From the NCBI GenBank assembly GCA_022577435.1, contig JAKOON010000006.1:492001-556000 (forward strand): a DNA stretch of 64,000 bases, given 5' to 3'. The DNA comes from Embiotoca jacksoni (lineage: Eukaryota > Chordata > Actinopteri > Embiotocidae). This document shows, piece after piece, positions 1-10,394 of this stretch. Position 1 is the first letter of the stretch. Every line of letters starts with the position of its first letter. The notes beneath the pieces were generated by a model. The model was not told the origin of the DNA, did no database searches, and saw nothing but the letters and a program-made list of their open reading frames with translations. A program made the translations under genes and the position numbers.

Positions 1-845
1 ATCGTTAGAAGCTAAATCACCTCACAGTATATGAAGTACTTTCTTAAACTATCTACAACATTAAGATGCTACATATATAAATTCATCAGTAATATAATAA
101 TATAATATTGAGCTATTCTGTATGAGTACTAACCTCACTAATACCTCACTAATTCTCATTATTGTGAATCTGTGATGTTCTGACTTGTAGCGGAATATTC
201 CTACATTTACTGCAATAAAGGATCCAAATCCTTCATGTGCTCGCGATGACAGATGCACTAATAATGTCTGACAAGGCATCTTGTTGGCGAGTGTCATCAG
301 TAACGACCCGCTGACTACGGGTAATCTCGGCCTAAATGTGCTTATCAAGTAATTCCCCTCTCAGTTGAAGAGCATTTAACAGGTTAAAAACGGACGAAAA
401 GAGTCGACGGAGTAAGACGTTAAACAAAACCCCGAAATCAGTTGCATAACTTGAGTCTTCTTTTGTTTTTACTGTGAAAATATTGTCATAACTGTGCTGA
501 GACGGGTTCCACCGCTTCATTGCGTGCGTTTGAAGGGGGAGGACGGGGGAGAGTGTGAAACGCCTAACAGCTGTACGGTGTGTCAACACGGCTTTGTGTA
601 CACACACTGGCCCGAGTGTCTGCTCCGGCTGTCTTTACTGAAAACTGAAACGCACTGCGACCAACAGCGCCACCTGTGGCTGCTTCTCCTCTTCACTGTC
701 GATGGGAAAATACACTTACCTACAAGGTGTGTGCCAGCGAGGTGGTTTGACAGGCTTCTGTTTTGTTTACACAGTGCAGAAATTAAACTCAACTTGTCCA
801 CTTAAGCACAGCACAAATTTAGTGGTGAAATACAAACTTGTTTCC
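1..845. other. No gene recognised (left flank of krt222)
   Basis: I see no conserved protein, RNA gene or clear repeat here. It is AT-rich with a GC-richer patch around 490-770. krt222 reads rightward, so its missing first exon should lie in this stretch, between 2000 and 2170, or left of the window. I could not recognise the expected short coil-1 sequence. Confidence 0.5.
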
Positions 846-1990
846 CCAAAAAAGTTGGGACGCTGTTTAAAATGTGAAAAACAAAACAGAATGCAATGAT
901 TTATTATTTATTATACATACCCCCATATATATATATATATACAATTCTGTTAAAAAGCTGTCGGCGTGGAGTGCTGCTTGGGTGTGTAAATTGTTGTCCC
1001 TCTGGTGCTCTTCAGTTTGGGGATCAAAGATTTTGAATGGAGAACTTGATTTGTCTCCGTTTTTGTAACTGTGCCTTTATGTATTGGCTTTTTGGTTGTT
1101 GCTGTTTTTTTTCTCTCTCTTTGGAAAACTGGGTCAGTTTAAATGTTACTTGCCACTTAATGTTTAAATGTATGTTAAACTATCAAGAGATTTTAAGATT
1201 TTGATTAATATCTACATTTGGTTTCTCGTCCGGACATTATGTTTCCTATCATGTGTCTTTACCTGCTCCCATGTACTGGCTGACAGTTCATTGGTCCATA
1301 CTGGTCATGTGACCACTGACCAACACATATAGGGAACAGCCCAAAGGCAGCTTATGTGTACCCTGATGAAAGCTTTAGAGGCTGAAATGCGTTGGGATGA
1401 CTTTTTATTATGATTGAATAGCTGATGAATGACTGATTAAATGCTTTTTAATTAATCCCCCTGTTGAGTGCCTCAGATTTCTTCAAGTTTACAACATATC
1501 AAATGCTGAAACTAAGAAACTTAATCTTTGCTTTTTAGATATTTGTTCATTTTAAATTTGATGCGAGCAACACATTTCAAAAAAGTTGGGACAAGGGTGT
1601 GTTTACCAATGTGTTGCATTACCTCTTCTTTTAACAACACTCTAAACATTTAGGAACTGAGGAGACCAGTTGCCCGAGTTTTGAAAGTGAAATGTTGTCC
1701 CATTCTTGCCTAATGCAGGATTTCAGCTTTTCGAAAGTTTGCGATCGTATTTTTTGTTTCATTCTGCGCCAAATGTTTTTAATGGGTGACAGGTCTGGAC
1801 TGCAGACGGGCCAGTTTAGCACCTGAACGGTTTACTGTTGCATTTGTGAATGCAGCGATGATCAGAGTTCACTGAAAATTATTTTTGGAAGTGTTCCTGA
1901 GCCCATGCAGTAATTTCCACTACAGAATCATAGCTGTTTTTAATGCAGTGCTGCTTGAGGGCCTGAAGATCACGGCCATCCAATATTGGT
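846..1990 (-). mobile_element. Decayed DNA transposon (Tc1/mariner-like transposase tail), with nested insertion
   Basis: On the minus strand about 1631-1822 encodes a 63-residue transposase-like tail containing W-x-x-C-SPDLSPIKNIW, which resembles the last catalytic block of Tc1/mariner-type transposases (SPDL-P-I-N-W). The stretch AAAAAAGTTGGGAC occurs at both about 848 and 1579, next to sequence that I recall as common in fish repeats. The block from about 920 to 1495 does not fit the element and looks like a later insertion. No intact transposase remains. The superfamily assignment is inference from the short motif; the presence of a transposon relic is fairly safe. Confidence 0.65.
920..1495 (+). 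mobile_element. Nested insertion, possibly a Penelope-like fragment with a hammerhead-like motif
   Basis: This block separates two parts of the surrounding transposon relic. It begins with a short AT dinucleotide tract (about 927-942). At 1363-1390 it holds CTGATGA, a short stem-loop-capable stretch (AGC...GCT) and then GAAA, the order of the conserved core of a hammerhead ribozyme. Such motifs are known in the terminal repeats of Penelope-like elements. No reverse transcriptase reading frame is left. The element type is inference; an extra A between CTGATGA and the putative stem weakens the ribozyme reading. Confidence 0.35.
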
Positions 1991-2170
1991 TTTGAACATT
2001 GTCCTTTATTTACATTTTACACGGCGTGAAAACATGATCATGAAAGTTTGGAGGTTTGTGGTTCTTCTGTTTATGGGTGCACTGAAGTTAAAGTGTTTGT
2101 GAGAGGGTGGCGGTGGCGGTGGTGGTGTTTATTTCTCTCTCAACATTTGGTCCTCCCTCTCCTCACGCAG

Positions 2171-5113
2171 GAGGAGGCGGCGTGGGCGCAGGTGAGCCTC
2201 GGCGGCGCTGCCCTGAGGGAGGCGCGAGCCGAACTGGCTGAAGCCAGGAAACAGTGGCACTCACTGCAGGTGGAGATTGAGACCCTGCACGCCTTGGTAG
2301 GAAAACACACCACGGCCGAGCATCACACTGACAACACTTCTGACAGCACAAGAAGCAGATTGTATGTGTTGAGTTGATTATCGATGATAATAGGTAAAAA
2401 CACAATTTATGAAAATAATTTAACCCAAAAACTACAAATTGAATAAACTTTACATTTCTGTAAACCAGCTTAGCTTTAAAAGCTAGCATTACCAAGCTAG
2501 CCAGACCAGGCTAATGGGACCATGCTAACAAGACAAAGACAAAAAGAGCAAGCTATCCAGACAAAGCTGACACGACTAAGCTAACCAATGCAATTGGCAG
2601 TGTTGGTGGTGGGGAGCCAGTGACGGCAATCTTCCCAGGTTAAAAAAAAAAAAAACACAAAAAAAACTTTCACAGTATTAGTTTTTACATGTTTCTTTGA
2701 ATTCAGCGAGGAATCATTCAAATACATAAAGATAATCCTAACAGCGCCTTGCCTCCCGGTGTCCAGGAGAAAGGCCTGGAGACCTCCCTGCAGCACACCC
2801 AGCGGATGTACTCCAGCCAGCTGCAGGACCTCTCCCAGGTGATCGCCAGGCTGGAGAGCGAGCTGGAGCAGGTGAGGGACGGTCTGGCCACCCAACGCGA
2901 GCGCCACAGCCAGCTGCTCAACACCAAGATGAGGCTGGAGCGAGAAATCACCACCTATCGACGCCTCCTGGAGCGCGAAGAGGGCAGGTGAGGGCAAGGT
3001 GCCGAGAGAGGGGGCGAAACCCAAGGGAACCAGGAAGAAATTTATTTCTTTTTTCTTTTTTTTTTTTCTTTCCTGGATTGCAACTGTTACCTTTGAGTTG
3101 AAGTGTTTTACTGGAACAGAAATTTTACTACACTCCACTGACAAAGAAAACAAAATGATTTCTTCATTGCCTCTTTAAACTCGAGTTGTCAAAACTGATC
3201 CATTTACGTGTTGGCGTTTTCATTCTGATCAAAGCCAACCATTCTGTGACGGTTTATGTCGACTCCACCTGCATAGAAATTGAAAATCCACAATAATTAC
3301 AGGTTTAGACGCACTCAGGCTCCATACTGCTGTACGCCCATGAAACCCATTGAAACGGCCATGGTAAATTCACCATAAACATTCCTACAGAAAGAACAAA
3401 CGTTTAATTAAGTAAAGATGACAAACTTTCTACCTCTGATTCATAGACTTAAAATCCAGCTGTGTCTTTAATCAGACAAGATGATGGAATCCAGACAGTC
3501 TTTGTCTGGTTTCTCTCTGCCAGCATCAGGGTGTTTTATTGGGGAATATTCAGTTCTTTTGGCAAAGGCCTGTAACTTTCTTTTCCGGTGTTTTTGGATG
3601 ATGGATAACCACTGAGCTTCCTTTGCAATTTCACACATTACTGCAACAACAATATGATATTTTATAGCTCCAAGACAGAACTTTGACTTTCAAGGCTTTT
3701 GCGAAGGTTTCACACAGATTGGAGTGCTGTCTTTGCTTTTCCTCATTTTTCCAGATCTGCTAATGTCATTGATGCAAGGAGAGACAGCACGTTGCATCTG
3801 AAATTGCTATTGTTTGTTCGTATTTGAGAAGGGTGGGTGGCTCGTACAGTAAAAATGAGCCTTTCTTACTGACGCATCAGCACATAAAACCTAGCTGTTT
3901 GTCCCTCTATTGAGGCGAGTGTATCTATGTTCCCAGGGTCCTACGTTCACTGAATTCTATGTTTCCTGGGTCCTATATGTTCCCAGGGATTTATATTCCC
4001 AAAGTCCTATATTCCCAGGGTCCTATTTTCCCAGAGTTGTTTGTTCCTGAGATCCTACGTTCCCAGGGACCTGTATTCCCCAGGTCCTTTGTTCCTAGAG
4101 TCTTATGTACCCAAGGTCCTATGTTCCGAGGGACCTAAGTTCCCAAAGACCTATGTTCCCAGTATCCTATGTTTCCAAGGTCCTATGTTCCAAAGGACAT
4201 ACGTTCCCAGTGTCATATGTCCCCGGAGTCCTTTATACCCAAGGACCTACTTTCCCAAGGGCCGTATGTTCCTAAGGACCTATACTTCCATGGTCCTATG
4301 TTCCCAGGGACCTACATTCCCAAGGTCCTATGTTTCCAACGTCCTATGTTCACAGTTTCCTATGTTACCAACGTACTAGTTTCCCAAGGTCCTATATTTT
4401 TAAGGTCCTATGTACTGAGGGTCCTATATTCCCAAGGTCCTATGTGTCCAACGTCCTATCTTCCCAGTTTCCTTTGTTCCCAAAGTCCTATGTTCCCAAG
4501 GACCTGTGTTTCCAGCTTCCTGTATTGTGCAGTTCAACCCTGAGGCCTAACATTAACCCACCATAGCCCTTTTTTTTTTTTTTTTAGATTAAGTGAACAC
4601 AGAGCTGGAGAACATCTTTCTCAGGTTCCCCATTTCCATATAAATCTCGGGAACATATGAATGACTCTGCTTCAAGTCTACATGCTAAGCCAACGCTAAC
4701 CTTTTAGCTGTAGCTTCACATTTGGTGTACAGACATTAGAGTGGTATCAGTTTTCGGACCTGAATCAAACCTGAAAAAAAAAGGCATATTTTCATCATGT
4801 AGCTTTGACAGCGAGGCACATGAATGCATAGAGTCCACCTTCCCTCTCGGCTGCCATTGTTTTGTATAATTTCACATGTGCCTGCAGGTACATGGGTCGT
4901 AACGGGCAGCCAATGAGTCTGCGGCCATGGAGATCCTCCGCGACGGAGCCAAAGGAGAACGGGCTGGAGAACAACCTCAGCGACCCCGCCGTCACTCCGG
5001 ACGAACCCAAGTCGGAGCCCCTGCCTGAAATACCGTCACTCCTCCCGGCAGAAAACGGGCTGAAGAAGAGCATCCTGTACAGACAGCAAAGCCTGGTGAT
5101 CCTCACAGGTAAG

Positions 5114-5163
<50 letters not shown>

Positions 5164-7672
5164 CCTCATTACAGTCATATCCTGTTATCATAAATGGTTT
5201 ATCATGAATGTCTTCTCGCAGAGCCAGAGCAAGATGAAGACCTGCCAATCTCCACGGTGAAGACTCAGGAGATCCTTCAGGGCAACGTGGTGCAGGAGAG
5301 CGCCGAGGGTCACGGCACCATCGAGTAAGTATTGATTTCCCTCCGCTGACCTGCACCTCTCTGCTTCACTCTGAAATGGTCGGTATTTTCTAGCAGCAAG
5401 CACTAACTGCAGATGAAGGCCCCTTCTGTGACTTCAAAACAACAGTTTCCTGCTTGCTTAATCTCCGGTACCCCTCCAGTTTTACGACTCCCAGGTTGCG
5501 ACTGGGCGATTTTTTAACTTTTTTTTATTGACTCATTAGTTCACAATGATACAATCATCCGTCCTCCTCCCCCGCCCTGGCGACGTCTGGTCCGGCAGAC
5601 GAGACGCAGAAGCCATAAATTACCCGTACATGTCGAGCGAGTCACGAGAAGTAGAGCGTTTTTTTAGTTGGCCTTGCAAGTTCTCATGCAGTAATTCCTC
5701 GGTAGCTCTGCATGGGAATTTTTCCATCCTTTTAACGGCTCGCGTTTGATGTGGAGATACCCGCCTGGTGTGCAGGCTGCAGGGCGTGGCACCTGTTATT
5801 GTTGGACGGGACATGGGCGGAATCCTTTGTTCATGCTTCAGTTATTACCAGCACACACACATCGATAAAGTCTGACACATTCATGCACAATTGAAGAATG
5901 TCTGCAGATGAGCCGTCAGACCAGAACATGCACTCATGGTCCTCAGAGTGTGTTCTGTGATGCTCCCAGTCAACAGTAAGCGTGGGAGGGTTGTTGCGGT
6001 GTGTTTTTTTTTTTCCCAAAAGGCCTCCTGCACAGTTTTTGTCCCTATTAGCTCCGATATAAAGGAGCAGAATACTTGCCTTTGTGTTTTGGCTTTAATC
6101 GGCAGACGCGGGAAGTCCTTCAGTCACTTGATCGATGCCGAAAGTGACTCCGGTCGCCGGGCCCCGAAAACGATTTCGCCAAAATGTTCCTCGAATCATT
6201 TCCTGGACGATTCTCCCGCTGACAGAACGCATTATCCTGCTGGAAATACTCCAGTTAGAAACCTCCTTACGCTCTCCAGTCGAAGCATCTGTCTGCAGTT
6301 ATTGATCGCGCCGGTGTTAGCCAGCTGAACGTTCCCCAAATTATTACAGCTCCTTCACACAGGGCCCGTACCCGCGAGTCCGACAGCACGGCGGGACGTC
6401 TCCCGCGGCAACGCCGACTCATTACTCATTAAAGCTGCACTTTCTACATTAAAAATGTGTGACGTGAACGGCGTAGTTTCCTCTTGACTTTACGCAGCCA
6501 TTTTTAGCCGAGCTGTTAAGACTTTATAGCTCGAAAACTACTCACCGCTCACGAGTCAATGACACATTTACACGACCAGTTTCAAAGGGTTTATGAGGCT
6601 CTACTGCCAGACATGAAACATTCATGAGTGTGTAGTCGCCAGAGACTAAAAACGATCGTGTTGTGTCGTGACCTTCAAATGAGCCCGTCGCATTATAGTA
6701 GGAGCAGGTCCACTTCCAAGGAGCCGTCGTGTTTTCTGCAGGAGCTCAGAAAGGGACAAATCAAAATCACACACTGACATGACGAACGCTGTCAGTTTGA
6801 GGAAGGCGTGCGTCTCAGTTCAGTTGGTTGAAATCTGCAGCTTCGCCACTAGATGGCAATAATTCCTGCACTTTGCTCCTTTTAAGGGCCCAAAGCAATC
6901 AGAGTCACAATCAGAATCAGCTTTAATGGCCGGGTACGTTTACGCATGCAAATAATATGAGTACAGTTTTAACTCAATATACATACAGACATGAATAGAC
7001 ATATAAAAAGCTAAAAGTAAACAACATCTCTTACATTAATTATATATTAGACCAATTCCTACACAGCATATGTTGGATTTTTGTTTTTCATCGGTCTGTT
7101 AGATTTCCTTCATTCTGAGTGTGAGTTCATCACAAGTTATTTGCATGTTTTTGTAATATGTTGATCTCTTATTTAAGGCCACAACGTGAGGTAAATCAAG
7201 CTCTTACATTTTAGCATCCGATTGTTCTCTCTTGCCGACCCCTGGAGGCGCAGTGAAGTCATCTTACCGACCTGCCTCCACAAACGATGAGCGCGTGACA
7301 TAACACACAACAGACAAACATTTTCAGACGCGCGTAAGATGAGAAAAGACTAGAATCAAGACCCCATAAGATTTTCCATATTACCCCTCCTCCCATTATC
7401 TGTATATTTCCTGCATGAAGTGACGTATTTTCCTCCTCTCACCTCCCCGTCTCGCCAGGACGGAGAAGATCGACCAGGTGATAAAGCAGTGGGAGGGCTC
7501 CTTCTTCAGGGGGAACCCGAAGCTGCGCAAGAAGTCGGTGTCGCTGCGCTTCGACCTGCACATGGCCGCCGCCGACGAGGGCTGCGCCCAAACCAGGCAG
7601 GACAGCCTCCCTGACGTGGAGGTGCGTCTCATCATGAAGAGATCCCGCAGCATCCCAACCATCACGCCTTGA
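2171..7672 (+). CDS. krt222: Keratin-like protein 222 (5' exon missing)
   Basis: Five exons in phase: 2171-2296, 2767-2987, 4888-5108, 5222-5324, 7459-7672 (stop TGA). Together they give 294 residues. The first two exons encode the end of an intermediate-filament rod: QWHSLQVEIETLH, then LLNTKMRLEREITTYR, the conserved helix-termination region. The last two exons match the distinctive KRT222 tail: GHGTIE-TEKIDQVIKQWEGSFF, RKKSVSLRFDLH, DVEVRLIMKRS. Human KRT222 is 295 residues and has a short exon before this point, so the fish protein is longer. The extra length lies in exon 4888-5108, which is Pro/Glu-rich and poorly conserved. KRT222 lacks a full keratin head and rod; its cell role is not well known. 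It lies tail to tail with tns4. The start codon exon was not found. Confidence 0.93.
3900..4515 (+). repeat. 16-bp minisatellite in krt222 intron
   Basis: A tandem array with a unit close to TTCCCAAGGTCCTATG, about 35 diverged copies, inside the intron between exons 2767-2987 and 4888-5108. Because 16 is not a multiple of three and the unit lacks a stop codon in any phase, long overlapping frames stay open here (for example 4041-4379 and 4169-4543). They are by-products of the repeat. Confidence 0.9.
5111..5162 (+). repeat. (CA)n microsatellite
   Basis: About 25 CA units starting right after the splice donor at 5109 in the krt222 intron 5109-5221. The intron is only 113 bases, so the array fills almost half of it. 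Confidence 0.95.
5325..7458. other. Last krt222 intron, mostly unique sequence
   Basis: No gene seen. From about 6897 to 7030 it carries a stretch beginning CAGAATCAGCTTTAATGGCC, which I recall as a common fish retroposon-associated sequence; this is a tentative repeat call. The remainder shows no recognisable structure. Confidence 0.4.
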
Positions 7673-7899
7673 CTCCTGACAGCAGCGGAAAAATCACACC
7701 ACAGGAGGCGTCGCCATCCATCTCCGTCGCGCTTCGTACGGATTTCAAAACTCATTGAGCTTTTCATCAGCCGATGACCGAAGGTGAGATTTTTCTCATC
7801 GGATCTGGACTCATTACCCATCAGGCTTTTGTGGTGGTGGCCTTTTTTTTTTTTTTATACCGTATCTTTTTATCACATCGCAGATAATGATTTTAATAT

Positions 7900-7905
7900 A
7901 TTAAA
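7900..7905 (+). terminator. Candidate poly(A) signal of krt222 (ATTAAA)
   Basis: ATTAAA stands about 230 bases after the krt222 stop codon, a usual distance for a short 3' UTR. No AATAAA is closer. This is only a hexamer match. Confidence 0.3.
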
Positions 7906-8457
7906 ACATATTTCCGCATCGTCAATCTAGATGAAGAAAAAGTGTCTTTAGAGATTATTATAATTAATGACTCAGCATAACTACAGCATTTAATCCTGAG
8001 TAAACACACCTGACGCAGGAGGCGCGGTGCACACACGAATGAAAGATGCTCTGAACTATCGAAGGGTGGATTTTTTTTTTTGTGTGTGTGTTTATAGATT
8101 TTTCTGTACGGGACTGTATGGAAATTATCTGAACATTTTCTTCTCAGTTAGCAGCTTCACATCTTTAATTCATTTTGCATCAAAACAGGAAGTAAAATGC
8201 CCCCCCCCCCCCAAAAAAAAAAGACTGCTCTGAAATGGGGGACTAATTTCCCTTCTTATGTTTGATTTGGTGGCAACGTGAGCATCGTTATCGTTATTCG
8301 TTAATCCATTAAAATATTATTAATACGTTTAAATTGAAACAATCTTAGATTATTTGCGCATGTCTGGTTATTAACCCTTTCCACCCTGGAGGTCTCTGCA
8401 CTGTATCTGTTATAAAAAAAACAAACACACAATTTGGTAGAGTTGCAGTTGATTTTT

Positions 8458-8550
8458 TTTTCGAACCGTTTTTTTTGTCCGTCGCCATCTTGCTAGTTCG
8501 GAGCGGTTTCGGAGCAGGAAGTGACCATATTTGGACGAGTTGTTTTTTTT
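8458..8550 (+). repeat. Dispersed repeat family 1, copy A (fragment)
   Basis: It contains GTCGCCATCTTGCTAG, TTCGGAGCGGTTT and GGAAGTGACCATATTTGG, shared with the longer copies at 19550-19935, 44600-44697, 53335-53905 and (reverse) 59712-60170. Only the left-central part of the family is present. Confidence 0.8.
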
Positions 8551-9459
8551 AGATGTCAAAACTGTCCTGCTGATGGAAACAGAGAGAATTATTATTTCTA
8601 AATTCTTTCCTGTTTCTCTGAATTGCAGAACTCAGTGTCCCTGCAGCTGTTTCTGACTAAATGTGTTTTTACAGGTGGGAGTTTAAACACTGTTGTTGCC
8701 TTGGGCTGAAGGGGTTAATGCAAAAACGTATTTGACCAATTTAACGTTGTCATATTTCATTATGTATTATTCATCCCAGTCATTTCCATACAGTCCCACA
8801 ATGCTTTGCACAGCGTACACATGCAGCACTTAGAAGAACATCAGCACTGAGGTTTCCCAGAGTTTGTGCACTTTGAGGGCCTTTTTTTGTTGTTTTTTTG
8901 CAGTTAACTGAAAAAAAAAGTCTTGTGACTGAAACTGATGAAGTATTTTACAATGCTCACTGTGATCCAAACAGCAGTGAGGCTTTTAAACACTCACCAG
9001 ACACTTTAGATTCCCCGTCTCCACCACAGGAGGGCAGTATTTGTAAATAGTTCAACACTGCAGTGTCTCTCCGGCGCTCCTCTCCGGTGATGTAACTTAA
9101 CACGCGCTTTATGTTACACTTCACACTGAGAGTTTATATGCTAGGTTTTGAGTTGGCACCAAAGATATAAAAAAAAAATTAAAAAAAATAAGAGATGGAC
9201 CACTGAACGTTGCATTTTGGGTCCCTCCGAATATTTCAATATATTATCTATGCAGTTCTGTGCTTTATTTTTGCTTTGCTTCATGAAGCACACAGAGTTC
9301 TGTAACTTCACAATGAAGCGTTATGCGTTTATCTAAAAAAATTATCATTTAAAATAAAAAATAAACACGTGCAGACTGATGTGTTTTCTTTGAAATGTTT
9401 TCATTCATTAAAAAAGAAAAATTAACCTCCATGTTTTTCCTTTGTGTTTACAGGTCAGG

Positions 9460-9465
9460 TTTATT
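9460..9465 (-). terminator. Candidate poly(A) signal of tns4 (AATAAA)
   Basis: TTTATT on the plus strand reads AATAAA on the minus strand, about 930 bases after the tns4 stop codon. Other AT-rich hexamers lie nearby, so the true site is uncertain. Confidence 0.3.
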
Positions 9466-10394
9466 TTTCTTATCATAACAATATTACAAATCCATGCAAA
9501 TAAAGAAAAGGTTTTACAGTGCAGTATAATAAATACATTCAAAGTTACGGCTGTGAAATGAACGGACGTATCAGTAGTTCACTGGGTTTTCTTCCAGTCT
9601 ATAGTGCAGATGTTCCCCTCAGTTTAATCGTAGAAATCATAGGAATCATTCTGCGTAAGCAACAACAATTTACATTGAAATTATACTTTGGGCAGTCTTC
9701 TACCAAGCAGTTATATTTGTATCGAACATTTTGTACACAGGGACTAATCATTGTGCTTCACATAGATATGATACAATAAATATGATTCGAAATCAGTGCA
9801 TGGTCACAAAGATATTAATAAAATAGAGAGTTATGAAGGGACATGAATTTAAAAGAAAATACAGAGTGCATGCAATGGAATAGAAACATAGTTAAAGTAT
9901 AGTTTGCAACACTATAAATCATAAACTGCCGTAGATATTAGCTGTAAGCTCGAGACATAAAGTGCAAAAAGAAATGTTTTTAATCTTGATTTTTAAAAAT
10001 GCGAAGTTTGGATCACATCTAAGATCTCCTGGCAGTTCCAGTTCTTGACTAAATTAACATCACATTAATGTTAAGTTGAGCAGTTTTTACAAGCTGGTTA
10101 CATAAAGTTTTACATAACTATAGCGCATCATTTAATTATAATCCTATTTTGCCTTTTGCGTTCTCGCTTGACAGATGTTCAGTCATGTGTATGTTCATAT
10201 TTATAACACAATTACATCTGTTTTTTATCATCCGAGTCTTTGTCCTCCCATCTAAGTCAGATTTTTCCAGTACACATGAACTAGTCTGGTTTATCGACAG
10301 CAGTTTTGACACATTATTGGACGGGTCCTGCGCACGTCGGGCCCTCGGAGCCCCTTTAGAAGCTGCATCATGTCGTCTCGGGATTCCCGCGCGT

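Larger units (their letters stand above)
7906..10394. other. Convergent krt222-tns4 intergenic region
   Basis: This stretch separates the two genes that point toward each other. It holds a short copy of dispersed repeat family 1 (8458-8550), poly-T and poly-C tracts and AT-rich sequence. The right part (about 9460-10394) is probably the tns4 3' UTR. I see no separate gene. Confidence 0.5.

Noticed and set aside
4041..4566. Long overlapping reading frames of 78-124 residues
   Set aside because: They are produced by the 16-bp minisatellite, whose unit has no stop codon in any phase; the residues only repeat the unit.
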